Part shown: piece by piece, positions 34,059 to 48,332 of the stretch
How positions within the stretch are numbered: position 1 is the stretch's first letter
Layout of the letters: each line of letters starts with the position of its first letter
Assembly (NCBI GenBank): GCA_013407085.1
Contig: JACCGJ010010702.1
Coordinates: 37,903-101,902, forward strand
From: Atriophallophorus winterbourni
Lineage: Eukaryota; Platyhelminthes; Trematoda; Plagiorchiida; Microphallidae
DNA length: 64,000 nt
Reading direction: 5' to 3'
Program-made: the position numbers and the translations under genes
Notes under the pieces: model-generated
What the model saw: only the letters and a program-made list of their open reading frames with translations
Told to the model about the DNA's origin: nothing
Database searches by the model: none

Positions 34059-37000
34059 AACCACTCCAGTAATTTTGTTTCTAAAAATTAACAACTATTT
34101 ATCACCTAATCAATCCATTATTTAGTTTGTAAAGCATTCAAAAATATTTTTGGATTATTCTACTTTTGGTGAACAGCGAAATCGCATCACGGAAGAGTAA
34201 AGAAGTCTTTATGAAATTTGATGAAATTACAAAGGAAAAATTAGTAGACTATCGATTAACATATTTCCTAATCCGTATGTTTAATATAATAAACAATGCA
34301 CAAAAAATGAGTAATTAATGATCGAGGATAAACCATGCTTGACAGGTATAATCTCTTCCTAATGTAATATTTGAGCTGGTGAACTCTAATATTATTTGTT
34401 AGCAAATTTTAATTACCGGTTGGTTTGTTGTGAAATGCTAAATTTTTATAAAAGAGTCTAAAGCTGAATCAGTGACCATGCCTTTCAAAAATATTCCGTC
34501 ACATTTTTGGCAAACAAGTCTTTGCTAACCGGAATCAGTATGGGTTTAGTAAATAACAATTATCCTCTCAGAGGATAACGTATTTAAACAATTAAATTAA
34601 GTAATACATCGTCATTTGATGCAAAGTATGCGATATTTTTAAATATTCTGAAATTTAGTTTGAACATTTGTAGCTTTGGTAAATGATAATCATCATTCAC
34701 CGGATCAGACAAGTGATGCATTTAATGTTTATAGTGAATGTGTACGTTTTTACGTGAATTTGATGTCAACATCCAACATTGTTCCTAACCCATTTTATAG
34801 TTGACAAGTAGATGGAAACCCCTGAAGAAGATTAATTTGCATGTTTGTAGCGTTCAGAAAACATACGATTGTTTGAATAGTTGATATAAGTGGTTTTGAG
34901 CTTAACACATTTTTGCAATATGGCAAACGAAACTTTCAAATAAATCATATTTCTCAAATACATTTGCCATTTATAATCTTGATTATTGTGATACAAACAC
35001 ATGGAAAAATAAAACGCTCGGAAATGCTGCTTTGACTGTGGGCTTTTTAATATCAGCAAATGAATTTTTTACAATTGTAAAAATTAAGTCTATGACAAAG
35101 TTATACTTTTACGTCACTGCTATATAAGGTTCTTACAAATAACCACGATGTTGGAAGGGTTTCGTAAGAGATGGGGATGTGAACACAGCAATACAAAGTT
35201 TATGACAGCTTATTAACAACATTCTTGGCCATTTACAAACTTCTGGATACTTTGTGTCAATTTGCGATTCTGTATTTCAACACCATAGTTATTTGTACGA
35301 ACACTATCTACAGTGCATTCGAAAAAGAACTTTGTTACAATCTGCATATATATTTGATTAGAGTGAAAATAGATAGCCAGATAAATCTTTTTCTTGAAAA
35401 CATCGATAAATATAATTAACACTTGTAAAATATAGAGAATTGATGCATGCAGTCTATCAAAGCTATGGTATTTTAAACGTATAGAAATGAGCATTTTTGG
35501 AATGATGTGGCTGCTGTAAATAAGCGGTTGCTTGAAAAAGTCTTTTTTATTCCAGTAGCCCAGAATGCTGGAATGGTAACATTGTGATTTCATTTATGTA
35601 ATCAATCATTTTTATGAAACTACTCTACCAGGGTTTCATGATCAGCGTTGGATCGCAATCAACCTATAATTATAGGTCTAAATAAACCTCAAACTGCAGA
35701 TGAGTCCAGCTCTACTTATATTTATGATATCCGGTTGATGATACAATATGTCATAGACTTAAAAACATAAAACCCACACCAAAATGCTGATTGCAAGTGA
35801 TTGGTATATCCACTGTAACTTCAAGTATAAATTTTAACCACTTCAACCTAATTGACGTGTATATAATCGCTTTCAAATATAACGTGCCCCTAATTTATAC
35901 CATCGCAAGTTTTTTATTATAAATGAAGAGAATAAAGTTGAAAGCTCAAGAAATTTTGAACGTCAGTCGTAAAAGAAGTGATCGAGACAATAAAACTGAA
36001 CCCGAATGCAACAACATTGAAAGCGGACGTAATGGAAAGCAAAACAATTAGAAATATCTTGGTCACAAAATGAATTGCTTTACAGAGGATATTCATATAT
36101 GCGGATATCTTGAGTATTTACCAAAATAAAAAAACTATTGTATTAAATTCCAGCGATATGTGATGAGCAAACCAAATGAAAGTTAATATTATCGACGATA
36201 TTTCGAGCGATTGAATGATTAGGTTTCCTTATTATTACTTGAACCTCTGCGACTCAGAGAATAAATGTCTAGCGAGAAATATTGCTTTCCGTGCTGCTTG
36301 AATTTGGCCACAATAATCGTTCTCCTCTTTATTGCTACAGCCATAGTGAACAATGAATAAATTCTGTTATTTTTGCTAAATCTTGCTTCTAGCTTGATCC
36401 CTGGCCCCTATTACTTTTTTATTTTTCAAACTTGAGCTCGCTCATGTGGGAGAGAGATCGGTATATTTATTTTGTTCATTTCGTTTCGCTAAGAACCCTG
36501 CACAAACTTCTCCTGTATAGAAGTGGGTGTTTCATAGATTTATTTAAATGAATTTTCACATTATCATGGAGCTGGAGATTACATCATCGACACATGACAA
36601 TGCTCTGTTGTTGTACAAACATGACGTAAAAATAACAGTTTCGTTGCCACAATTTTATTTCGCATTTCTAGCTGTCTCCGTGAACAGTATTTAACGGCTT
36701 GTCCGAAGTCATTAAGTCATTATGTTTGCTACAGATACAGAGTGTTTATGAATAATATGTTTGACTAATCCAATGGTCGCGGATCTTATTGGAAATGTAT
36801 TTAAATTGGATATATAATGACCACCGTGGTACCAAACCAAGATACTGCCAGCTGAGTGGGAGTTGTCGACTTAAGAACATACTTATTCGTACGCGTAATT
36901 GTTTTTATTATGTATATCCTTGCAATCGCAACAAAATTATTTGTTCCTCACATTATGATAGATATATATCAGAATTTAAGTTTGAAAAGCCGGTAAGCTG

Positions 37001-40000
37001 TTATCGGTACACATCTGAAATTTTATACAGAGTAGCCCTTTCCTTCAACATACTGAGCTCCTATTTTGCTAGTCACCTGAGATTCATCTCTCAGCTACAC
37101 ACAAACAAAATCCACCATAAATACTCCTATATAAAGGTGAGACTGCCATGCATTATTGATTAACGCTAAATGTAATCCATGCATAGAATATCCTAAAGTT
37201 GTTAGACAGACAATGGTAGGACAGATGAAACGACAAACGTAAGGTTCAGATTTCACATTATTCCAAATGACTTTTCCATCCCAATGCTTATACAGATAGA
37301 TTATCGACAAAAATAGCAGAACAGGGCGTTGCCCCAAATTTTGAGTAGCTGTAATCGTGATTTATTACAGTTACTGTTCCAGTTATACTTATTAGAAATA
37401 GAGCTTCTGCAAATAAACAAGATAGAGTTTATAAATTGAATTACGTTTAAAAGAATGTTCGTTACAGGGTATTTACAAGAAAAAAATTTATTGAGACCGA
37501 AAGTTTCACGTATAAAAACACAGCCAAGTGAATTGAGATATTAAATCTGTACAGGCTGTAGAAGCTGTTGATATTGGCCATATATCGTGACAAATATCAC
37601 ATCAATTCATATTGGAGGCAAGGTTTAACGGGTCAGCTACAATCTGGATGGTGGTCATTACAGTTGGCCTGAATTAAAATAAAATCACGCAGCCAACACT
37701 ATTAAATTATACACAGAAAACAATCTGCATGATAAATATATTGTGGTGCTTACATCAACTTCACCACATGATTCATTGAAACGTTTTGTAGCCCACGACA
37801 CGTTTTTTGTAAATTTCGGTCGTTGTGACATTTGGTATTATCTAAATATATTATTTTTCAGCTAGGTTTTGATGCTTTTGGAATGAAACCGTGGAAGAAA
37901 AATAAAATAAAATTTATTTTATACATATTTAATTTTTGAATTTTCAGTTTTCTACCAATCTTGATGTGATATGTTGCAATAAACCGGAGTTTTCATCAGA
38001 TTTGTCATTAAATACATATATTAAATATATATTGATAAATTTTGATGAGCATAGAAGAATCACATATCTGATTAAACTGCGTTTAAAAATTAGCGTTGCA
38101 ATTATGTTGATATTGTATAAGGAGCACATAAATTTACCGCTTCAATTAAACTAAAACAAAATTTCATTCCTTCCTGATTTTTCGTAATCGAACCAAGAGT
38201 GAGTACACCCTCCAGCTAACCTTTTCTATTTGATGCTTGATTAGAAGAGCAAACGTTGTCAAAATCAGTCTTGAATGGTGTGTGTAATCGGATTACTCTC
38301 GTTCGGGTAACCAAGATTGATTGGTTCGTCAGAAATAGTTCTCTGGGGATGAAAATGAAGTGGAGATGCCCGCCATTTGATGGAACTCGATGATTTATCC
38401 TGAAAATTATCTCATATTGTTAAAAAATTTGTTATTCTGAAATGAGAAATGGTTTGACGTGACTAATCACGCTGATTCGAATCATGGTGTATTTGCTCAG
38501 TCATGATGAGCAGATGCCTTGTACCATATTCAGTCTGAAATGTGAATTTTGAAAACTTTTCAACCCAAAACGGAAGCGCATTAAATAAATTGCCACCTGT
38601 GCATCGGAATATGAAGCTGACGAAAACCACCGAATGATTTGTTTGTCGAAACACTTGAAAAAATGAAGACTAATTCACTTTTCCATCCGTTTCTGAAATC
38701 TATCGGATTAATTTCATACAAATAAAGTTTAAATGCAGTCTGACAATTGATTAAGCTTAGTATAACATGTTTTTTAAAAATATATTTTTTTACTTGCCAA
38801 CTGATGGCATATATACAATGATCGTGATGTTTATAGTATATTAAAATGACACTTTAGTTCTATATATGTGCTAAACATTAGCATGTTTTGTGCGGAAAAC
38901 TCGGGGTGAGTAGTCCTTGAAACGATTTTTGTTTTTTAGTATTCATTTAAAATGAACCCTAAAAGCAGTATATGTAAAATGAGTAGCGTCAAATTACAAG
39001 TAATTGATTGGCATTGTCATATTATGAACATGTAGAAATCGGGGGAAATTGTTTTACAATTTTTCGAAACACGATAGAGACTACGTGATTTTGAAATTGC
39101 TAACAAAATTACATCGGAGAGATAAATAAATTTTCCAAATAACACAAGCACAATGAGGGGATATTTATTGGAAATTTTGTTGATGCAGAGGGCCAAAATT
39201 TGATAGATGAAATCTAAAGTAATTATAACAAACTCAGCTGAAAAAATAGAAATGAATTAATTTGATTAAATTCTATGGAATATTGAACATTAAAAATTTA
39301 AGTATAAATCAATAAATATATTATTTTTATCTTGAACAGACAAAATTAAAAAGAAAATATTTTTGAACGAGGCTGATTGTAAATTCGCTAAAACTGCTGA
39401 TAACTTTTTCTGAATGTGATCCGGATTCAAGAATAACAAATTTGTAACTATTGTACAACCCGCAAACTCAAACAAGATACTAATGTTACTAATACTAATA
39501 TCACAACGATAAATAGGTATCGGTTATACAGATTATACTTGTAGGATAATTTTAATCAATTGTACGTTTAAACGATTGGGACACATCCAATTCCACGTTA
39601 ATTTTGATGATTCACTCTTTCTCTTGAAATTGCACAGTGGTTTAACGGATTTGACTCTGTAAATATATGACTTTCGAAGTTGAGGTCTAAGGTTTGAGAC
39701 ACGGTGTTGATGCGAATTGAAAAACATTTTAAGAACTAATTTTCTGAAATAAACACGTGTGAAATAGCTGCGAGGTTAATCACGTTATTAGTCACTTACC
39801 GCTTAGCAAAGTGTGTAAATAGGTTTATCTCCTACCATTCGCTTGTAATTAGAATAAAAATGATCGCTAACCCTTTGGACCTTCTTAGCGCAAATGAACA
39901 CAATGGTTTGCTTAAAGCCTCAAGGATGACATGGGCTATTCCGGATCCATGAAGTTGTACCTGTGCATTCATCTACATTCACCCTACCATTCTCTAGTTG

Positions 40001-41989
40001 TTTTTACTATCGATCATTCAAATGTTTACCGGTTACAATTCATATGTTCTCCTTGCTCTGTTTTCAGCCGGAAACAGTAAGGTGATCTCTGATTTTCAAC
40101 ATACGGTCTTTGGGAATCCGCATTTAGCATTCACAAATAGTATTCATAATGATGAACCGTATTTATTGGTTTAAAGTTGCAGTCATCTTGTTCCATGACG
40201 AAGAGCCAAATATTAATGATGGCAGAATTTTTTGATGAATATATGATTCAGCTAGATTGTTAAAGAACGCCGTACAAAAGTTAAATGGTTCGATCCTTGC
40301 TGATGTGCATCTGGACAGCTAAGCCTGTGCTTCATCTATACAAAAAACATTTATTATCTTATGTAAACCAGCCGGTCATGGGAAAGCCAACGAAAGGTTA
40401 AATGAATTGATTATTTATGCGCAGCAGCTTATTGGTCATTGTAGTTTGGCACCATGAATAACTTCTGTAGTATCTCATCCAAAACGTAAACACTTCATTT
40501 GCATCAATTCAGCTCTGAAAAATTCACCAATAAAAATTTCGTTTCTGCATGCACTCCACGACCGGGTTCCTATTGTTTGCACTCATCACGTAGGGGCAGT
40601 AAGATCAGGATATGCGTGGCTTGAAACAGTGGAAGAATGAAAACATACGATTGGATATTATTAGCACGACCAACCTGCTAAATCACACGTACTCAAACAC
40701 ATTAAGATGGGTTTAAACCCATGACAATGATCAAAAATACAGTAGACTTATCTAACTTTGGCATTACTTGTTCCCAAACAAATCAAACCAATCGCGAATA
40801 TCCGTGAAGCGTCACCCGTTTCATCTGTGCTAAATTACTTCATAAAATCAATTTGTTTAATGATTTTCACGCCAATTAAATTATTAAAAATTTGTAATTT
40901 TTCGTGTTTCTCGAAACGCATTATCAAAAATTCACAATCTCGTCTATGCATTAAAACTTTACTTCAAACAAAATTTCCTTTTAAAATTATTTGTTAGCAT
41001 TAATAAAATTTATTCCATTTTAAAAGCGGTTATGCGCGTCCTCAAATTCATCAAAATCAATTACCATGACGGTCCATGGTCATTCGTTTGTTACTTCTGA
41101 CCAACTGAACCAGCCCATGTTGGAGACCGAATTTCATGCGCTTTTAATTGTTACAACTTTTGACTTGCGAAACAGCGCGTTTGGTCAAGGAATGAAATTA
41201 GGCAAAAATTTCTTGTTGTCTTCTCACCTGCATTCAAGCCATGTCGATCGATTGAAAAAAATTGTTTATTAAGAATATCGCTGCAGATAAATATGGATGA
41301 ATCGACGAACCCTGCTGGCAATAATGCAGGTAACACTATAATGTTTTGACGGGATTGCAGCGAATAGGTATGAATAGATTTGAAAAATCACAAATATTTT
41401 TTGGAACAGATCCTAAAGATTTTATTTAGAAAAACTGATTTAATAGAAGTCAATTAGAATATTAGAATATAGTTGTATAGTATTCATTCGACATAAGTGA
41501 TAAAATTTAACTGTTAATATAACGTGGAACTATGGAGTGTGGCATCTATGCGATACCTTACTTATAAATGATTAGTTGATTAGGATTTGTTTCGTAGTAT
41601 ATTTTGTATAACGAAAGCGTTTGTAATGTTTTTCTGAATAGCGCAAATTTTACTGAAATATAGCACTGATGTAACAATCAATTTGAAGTTGGTCTTCTTC
41701 GGCGTATGTTAAACACGGATCCATTTCTCAATCATGCTCTGACTACACTCTTCGCGTTGATTTGTATCACCGTACAGTCAAAATCGGAATTTACGTTCTC
41801 ACAAACATTCTTCACCTAGTAAAACAATTTTCAGTCGTGTATCAGTGTTCATTTGGCGTATTCATGGTGGACGATAGTAGCACCCATTCTATCCCTTCAC
41901 AAGCTTACAGATAACAAGATAAAATTCCAAGTTCACCACTTGTGTAGCGCAACAGGGTTTCGTAAATCACTCTCATGCTTGACAAACTT
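34059..41989. other. Gene-poor stretch with repeat scraps
   Basis: No gene supported over about 8 kb. Scraps of the hammerhead repeat family are seen at about 35130-35190 (AACCACGATGTT and GATGGGGATGTGAACAC), 37738-37770 and 40573-40700 (GGCTTGAAACAGTGG with a degenerate ribozyme region). The open frames at 35213-35593 (126 codons, minus) and 36789-37163 (124 codons, plus, Cys-containing) are within the longest chance frames expected. A weak LINE-tail resemblance (NLFNALPFWVE, minus strand, near 38590) is too short to call. Confidence 0.4.
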
Positions 41990-43074
41990 GTTGACGGTGT
42001 TGAACAACTAGACCCAAGCGGTTGACGAAGGAGCTAGCATCCACGCTTGCTATCTGAATATGTCGAAAGCTTTTGACCGAGTTGATCACTTTCAACTACT
42101 ATAAAAGCTGAAGCAGAATGGGTATCAGAGGATTGCTACTCGTATTAATCGAAAGTTACCTCAGTGGACGCACGGCGGGGCACAATCCCGGGTTTGATAT
42201 TGATGCCTTTAGTAATGTACCGCAAGCTTTCGTCCTCGGGCCAGTACTTTTCTTGGTTTACATCAACGACCTACCAGAGCTGCTCATATACATGGTGATT
42301 TTGTTTGCTGATGATAGTAAACATTGGACGCGGAGAAATCAACAGCGGACTGTGTGCAGCTGCTAAGTGAATTAGATGCTTTTTATTACAGCTCGGTACG
42401 GAATAAGCTGCCATTCCATTTCCAAAGCTGCAAGGTGTTGCAAATTGGTAAACCATTCCATTAACCTTATCACTTTGGGCAGTCAATTTTGAGCTGGACC
42501 AAGTAGGAAGGGGATCTTGGAGTTAAAGTATGCTGCAGCCTAAAATCATCTACAAGGGTGCTTCTAAGCTTCTAGGTGTGTTGTGACGGATTTTGAAAAC
42601 CTTCTCGCCTGGAACGTTGCCCACCATCATGAAAGCCTACTTAATTCCAACCATGGAGTATGAATCTCAAGTTTGAACTCCGTGATTACAAAAGGATATA
42701 CTATTGCTTCATAAAATATACTAAAATCGTAAGTGGTTTCTAAAAACTGGCGTACGAGGAACGATGGCCGAAACTGAAACTTCCGACTCCCCTTTTAAAG
42801 AAACCTTCAGAGTGATGTGATACTAAAATACAAAATATTAAATACACCGCATCATCGTTTAAAACATTTATTCAAATATCGTGAGTTTGAACATATGAGC
42901 AGCCACTCAGCCACACTGATAATTTCTCAGTTGTCGCCGATATTTTTATTCTGTACGTCTGTTTCCTTCAGAATGCCATTCCCAAAACTATTTTTATCGC
43001 CCCCAGCGTCGAGATTTCATTTGAAGTTTGGACAATTTTTTCTGCATACCGATTCAATGACACTTGCATATTGA
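41990..43074 (+). mobile_element. CR1-like LINE reverse transcriptase, decayed
   Basis: The palm can be followed on the + strand through frameshifts: DEGASIHACYLNMSKAFDRV, then GIRGLLLVLIESYLSGRTAG, FSNVPQAFVLGPVLFLVYIN, DLPELLIYMVILFADDSKHW with the FADD box at 42304-42315, and finally VILKYKILNTPHHRLKHLFK and FFLHTDSMTLA at the C-terminus. GVPQGSVLGPLLF has become NVPQAFVLGPVLF. The layout matches the fragment at 3340-4062 and the element at 31.8 kb, so all may be one family. It has several stops and is inactive. Confidence 0.75.
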
Positions 43075-46000
43075 CTCATGGTAAGTATTCAACTGGACTA
43101 GACTTGACATTACATAATTATTTTTTATTCCTTTCGCATGAACGAATATTTACTATGATATGGTGATTGCGAAGCTGTGCACTATTTGTGACCAGAAATT
43201 CTCGAAACTTGAATCCGGAATCCTTTGAAGTGAGCGGACAACATCCTTTTCTTTCAAATTATTCAAATATGAACTCACTAATTTTACCTTCCCGTAATCT
43301 GAATGTACTGTACTTGAACAAAAGCGCTGTTCATTTGTTGTTAAGTACCTTGAGACTGTGGGATTTGTAGAAAGTTTTGGAAGTGCCAATTTTACAGTAT
43401 AATAAAACTCTGTGGTGAATTGAAATGATCTTAAACAACGGTTTTCAATGAACACTAAAAAAATTCATTAATTTGCAATTCGTTTCTGAAACTAATAATA
43501 ATTTTTTATCCAAAAAAATATCATGACTACGATGAAACATAATGAACAAGTTGAGCAAATAACGAAAACGCTTCTCGGAAGTGATAACGCGCTTTAATTG
43601 TCTAAATAACACTAAAAAGTGATTAAAATTTAACTGAAATAAGCTTGGTTTGAAACACTGGCATTTCTTAGACTTACGATTCTAAGGAGATTTATTGTGG
43701 ACATCGTAATACTTGCAGGGCCATATTTGATTGCAGAAAAAGAGTGGCGTCAATCTATTTTCTTCAAAACTGTAGATACTCAAGACTACATGTCTCCGTG
43801 TCAAACTTACTGTTCAGATAAATTACAAATGTTCCCTGGGTTTGCAGAAAAATCTTCCTTGATTACCGTTTTACGTAAAAGAAAATAATTAGTATTTCTA
43901 ACCTCTCTAATAATACCGGTGGATCCAATTCTAACTCGCGGAAGATTACTACTAGAGGCATCACAAAGGATGCTGATTAGCGCAATAAAGAAAAGTTTTT
44001 GCTGATTTATAGAATTTAATATATAGTATCTTTCATTTTTACTAGTTTAATATGGTTGTGTTTTGTCAGCGAATGCTGAACATCGATTTAAATAGGGAGT
44101 GCAAATTTTCCTATGGTTCACAACTTACATGATGATATATTTTGATTCAGGTATTAAAATTTCCCCAAAAAGTTCTACCTCAGTGTACAGTACTTGGTAT
44201 GTTTCGGGCGGTTGCATTATGAGCTGCATTTGTGCAGCACCTGATCTTCCTTAACATGAAGATGACGTTTCATATTCACTCGTGAGCTGTCATGAACAGA
44301 TTCAAAGTCCAGCATGCTTATAACTTATTTTCGCACATATAGGCCAAAACAAATACGAAGCGATTGCAATCAAAAAATTTCAATTCTTTCTATTGCATCT
44401 GAGATTCAATTAAATGTGCATTACCAATATTTTGAAACGTTTTACAGTTGGCATTCTTATCCAGTTCAATGCTGTATCATTTATTTTAAACAATGATAAA
44501 TTTAACTATTTAAAAACATTGAATATCGAGCCAGTCGAGCGGAATTTGTTGACTGTGTGTGTTATTGTTTAAATAATCCACAGCTTTACAGCCGTACCAC
44601 GATTAATTGCTAGCCTTATAACTAACCAGAACTGCTAATGCTTCATTTGCAATCAAAACAAAAACAAAGTTATCGATTGTTAGGCCTGTAACATAATATT
44701 TCTTAATTAAAATATTATGCACCCCGAAGTTCACATTAAGTTGACCGAGATGTAAATTTCGAAAATTTGGCAAACTATCTTGACAGAAATGATTTAACAA
44801 TGTCTTCGACATATGTTCATGAATATTGCACATTACAAAGTATTCTCACATGACGGCCTTTCTAGCTGTTTTTCATCATAGATTGCCTCAGAGATATACC
44901 AGTTTGTTTTTTTGTGAATTCTATCGGGTTTTGATGAAGAAATGTTTTTGTAACAATTTGATTTTTCTTAAATGCACAGCAGACAACATATCCAATTATC
45001 AGGCACTGCGTGATCACATCGAACTAAGGGTGGACGACAATATCAGGGAAGACAGATATTGTAGAATACAGGCTCTTATTATTATTAATATTATTAATAT
45101 TATATTATTATATTATTATCATGATGATATTTTAACAAAACCTTTTGCTTCTGATTTGATTGCATCGCGCAAAACTGTATCGCGTCGGTGCTGATCGATC
45201 ACTCCTAAACAGCTCAAGTACTGTTATTTTTATTAATGATGATTTATTACTGCCAGGAGCTGCCTATCTCATATATGCCGTGGGTGATATCAAACTGATC
45301 TCGATAAATATGACAATAAAATTAAAAAGAATGGTCTTGGGGTAATCAAATATAGGTTGGTGAAACGAGCAAATACGTTGATTTTATCTAATCGATTTTC
45401 ATACTAATAACCTGAAACTATAAAAAATCAAATGAATCATTTGAAATTTAACATATGCATGAAATGAATATTACAGTTTTGCAGTTCTTACACTGACCTT
45501 CATTAAATATGGCAGTAAAATTTGTTCAGATATAAACCAGGTTAATTCTATCCTGAATTGATTTTGCCAAAAAATTAATTTCTATATAGTTGTTCAATTC
45601 TGGTTGCATAATGGAGCAACTGGGAAAAAATGTTGATCCCCGATAATAGCGAGACTGTATACAATTCATCGGGCTGCTTTATTGTGGTTGCTCGAAACGA
45701 TTTATCCCATTCTCGACGTTCTCTACCTGACGGTCACGTTTGACTGCATCTGCATTTGCCGTCACTCATAAACCAGGCTACTCGTGGAAAATCGGAATGG
45801 AATCGTGCTCTGCTGTCAGAAAACAAGAGGGATTAGTTACGCTCCAAAGGTCCTAATGCAAAATAGCCAAACTAGTGCTCGGTCAGTAAACACACCTCCA
45901 GAGCCGTACGCCCATGAACCAATACACATACGAACGTGCGCATACACAGGCGATGCTGAACTCACGCGAGTAAAACACGACAAATAGATTCATAGAATCT

Positions 46001-46514
46001 AATTAGAATGCATGTTAACAGGCGATAGTGTCTAGATGTTATTAGACTAATTAATATTCAAAAAGCAAAGCGAATGATGACTGTAATGAGACGGGGATGT
46101 AAATCACTTATGGAAGAAGATTGAGAATTGATTGTATTGATTGTTTTTGCTATGCAGTTGAATGAATTATTTGGATTTAAAATGCTTGAATCACCGTTTA
46201 CATTTATATGTTCACCTTAGAAACTGAAAAACATCGTCTTTCAAATAATGGTTTTGTTTATATCTCTTCATTCAAGATATGATTAAGATGCAGTGAATGT
46301 TCAGTATACGGAGTGGATTTAGATTGCATTTGTTTCATTGAAAATGGTTTGGGTTACTTTGCTTTACAGTGAAGCTTTTAATGCGCATGCGATTTTCATC
46401 AATAGTTTTCCTCAAAACACAGAGACGTTTTCGAATAAGGGTGATACTTTAACTAGATCGACTGTGTTCATTTACATAAAACGCCCGTGACCTCAAAACA
46501 ATCTCGATTTATAA
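43075..46514. other. AT-rich spacer
   Basis: No gene supported. An ATT-rich simple repeat lies at 45075-45119. A somewhat GC-richer patch at 45640-45990 was not recognised. Confidence 0.45.
45075..45119. repeat. ATT-rich simple repeat
   Basis: Imperfect run of TAT/ATT trinucleotides over 45 bases. Confidence 0.85.
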
Positions 46515-47025
46515 CCCAACTTACTTGATTTCGCTGATCTTCCTGTCCATTGGATCATTTTCGCAAACGGTAGCAACGAAACCTGATCCATCTACGCTAG
46601 ACGGTAGCTGAAAGTTTTCCATTTAACGAGAATCCGTCACATCTTGAACATGAATTGAAACAGTAACAAATTCAGAATCGCTTTCAAAATATAGAGTATG
46701 TACACCGTAATACATCAGTGCTGGCTGGTTCATGCGTCATATCCCGAAAGTCTTTCCTTATAAACAACTGAAATCAAAAAATTGACTTCTGGCCAAGTCG
46801 CACTTGTGATACAAATCCGTCTTTATACGATATAAGAAAGTTATTGATATCGACCCTACGAGTAAGAAATAACTTGCTCAGGGCTGCTGCATTTGCGGCA
46901 CTGTGTGAAATTTGATATCTTAGCTGTAATAGAGCAGATACTACTCTCTGCAAAACGTATGTCATGCTGACATTGAGCGAATACTGCTTATCAACCTAGT
47001 ACTGTATATTGCTCTCACCGCTTTT
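46515..47025 (-). pseudogene. Cadherin-repeat fragment, frameshifted
   Basis: On the minus strand, pieces in different frames follow the order of a cadherin repeat: SGESNIQY and DKQYSLNVS (the G-N--I-Y block), DGFVSQVRLGQKS (the G-I---L block), ISVVYKERLSGYDA (Y-L-V-A-D), SEFVTVSIHVQDVTDS (the T--V-I-V-DVND-Ca2+ motif), then PSSVDGSGFVATVCENDPMD and RKISEIK, the start of the next repeat (V-EN-P----I). The final part looks like a real exon: acceptor GAAAACTTTCAG at 46612-46607 and donor GTAAGT after SEI. Stops at the 46.62 and 46.72 kb positions and frame jumps argue for a pseudogene or a retro-copy of a protocadherin-like gene. No other cadherin exons were seen. Confidence 0.45.
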
Positions 47026-48190
47026 GTAGATAATATCGCTTCGAATGGGACAGTTTAGTCAATTGAAAAGCAGCTGAGCATGAAATACACATTTGCTTGT
47101 CATGTACATTCTTCGGCGAAATAATATTAAAATCAGCAACCAACACGAGGTAAAGTCAGAACTTGGACTTCTAATTCGAATCTATATGAGTCACATGCCG
47201 TCTTCGCGTTTCTGAAATGCCAGTTCGTTATCACAAACACGCCATTATATGTTCGAATAATTGTTGCCTATTATGAAATAAAAATGTTTTGGGGTTGGCA
47301 AATCAATTGTTCAAAAGAACAAACGAAAAATAATTATCTCCAGGGCGTTTTGTATTTGCTATTTTGCATTGATTGAAACTGAGTGTGACCACATGATGAT
47401 TTTACAATTTAATGCAGCTTTGTTAAACAAAGTAAATGCCGACTGGATCACAAAGTAGCGAATTAGTTTACGAAAGAAACAATGGTTAAATTTGTATTGA
47501 ACTCGTGACAAAAATACTTTTGTACGGTAACGAAATAATACCAAATTTTTGGGCACATGAAAAACGTTTGCAACCGAACTCTTTGATTAAGATTTTTTAT
47601 ATTGTTTCACTCCTAGAATACTAATACACTGTTTCAGTGATCGTGAATTGCAATAATCTTGCTTTGACGTTTCTAATGTGCCTTCATCGTTAGAAGAATC
47701 TGTCTAAATGTTTATTTCAGAATACATCGGATGAAAGAAGATCGCCTTAGATCCTTCTCAGTTTCACATTTGGTTCATGGATTTCTTTGTTTTACTTTGT
47801 GAACACCTACAATTTGAATGCCTAAGCCTTTCAGTCTCAACACTTTTACGGTTATCCGATTCCATTAACGAAATCCAGTAGCTAACTTATTGTCAAATTG
47901 ATATTTAAAGCTTTGTATTAATTTCAACTGTCTCTTCTATGAGTGAATTCGAAAAAGTACTGTATCAATTGGTGAATATTGGCGTTTAAATTCAATATGA
48001 ATAAAAGTAGTTTTATTATAAACCGATTAATGTTAGATTCAAATCATATTGGTGTGTTATATTGCTACTTATTCGAAATTAATGAAGATTAGAGGACACT
48101 CAATTTCGTTATAATTGTTTGTTGTGTACAAGAGGATTTTACACGATCAATTGAGAACAAAATGCTTGAATTTTGAACAAATAGGTGACT
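47026..48190. other. AT-rich spacer
   Basis: Nothing recognised in this stretch. Confidence 0.5.
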
Positions 48191-48287
48191 GCCAGTCGCG
48201 CGTAAGTTCATTTACATCCTCATGTGTGCATGTCCCCGTGCAACTGAGCTGAATTGTTTCATGGCATCCTAGCAAAATGGGATTTTA

Positions 48288-48332
48288 ATGGAATCGCGTA
48301 CCGAAACAAATGGCAAAGTGAACAGTAGGCAG
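48288..48332 (+). CDS. Candidate first coding exon of the SLC17 transporter gene
   Basis: The segment 48190-48540 is GC-richer than its surroundings and looks promoter-proximal. ATG at 48288 opens 15 codons (MESRTETNGKVNSRQ) that end exactly at a consensus donor CAG/GTGAGC in phase 0. The transporter exon beginning at 56588 also starts in phase 0 (acceptor TAATTTGAAG), and no start codon lies in frame in that exon, so this is the best upstream partner, 8.3 kb away. A four-codon upstream frame (ATG at 48277, stop TAA at 48286-48288) overlaps the start as TAATG, which would reduce or couple translation. The link is inferred from phase and position only. Confidence 0.4.

Noticed and set aside
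35213..35593. 126-codon open frame on the minus strand
   Set aside because: At about 67% A+T roughly one frame of this length is expected by chance in 64 kb, and the translation shows no domain, no splice signals and biased AT-rich codons.
36789..37163. 124-codon + strand frame with several cysteines, faintly like a thrombospondin repeat
   Set aside because: It lacks the WSxCS and CG motifs of that repeat, has no ATG at the beginning of the frame and no splice sites; length is within chance.
38463..38654. Minus-strand segment NLFNALPFWVE resembling a LINE C-terminus
   Set aside because: A single short block without the neighbouring RRLRGDL or YSF motifs.
40259..40314. tRNA-like B box (GGTTCGATCC) with a six-pair acceptor-like stem
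   Set aside because: The total length is only about 56 bases with no D arm or anticodon stem, so it is not a functional tRNA and may be chance.
44826..45194. 122-codon frame containing YYYHDDILTK, resembling a reverse transcriptase YxDD box
   Set aside because: The match lies in an ATT simple repeat and no other reverse transcriptase motif surrounds it.
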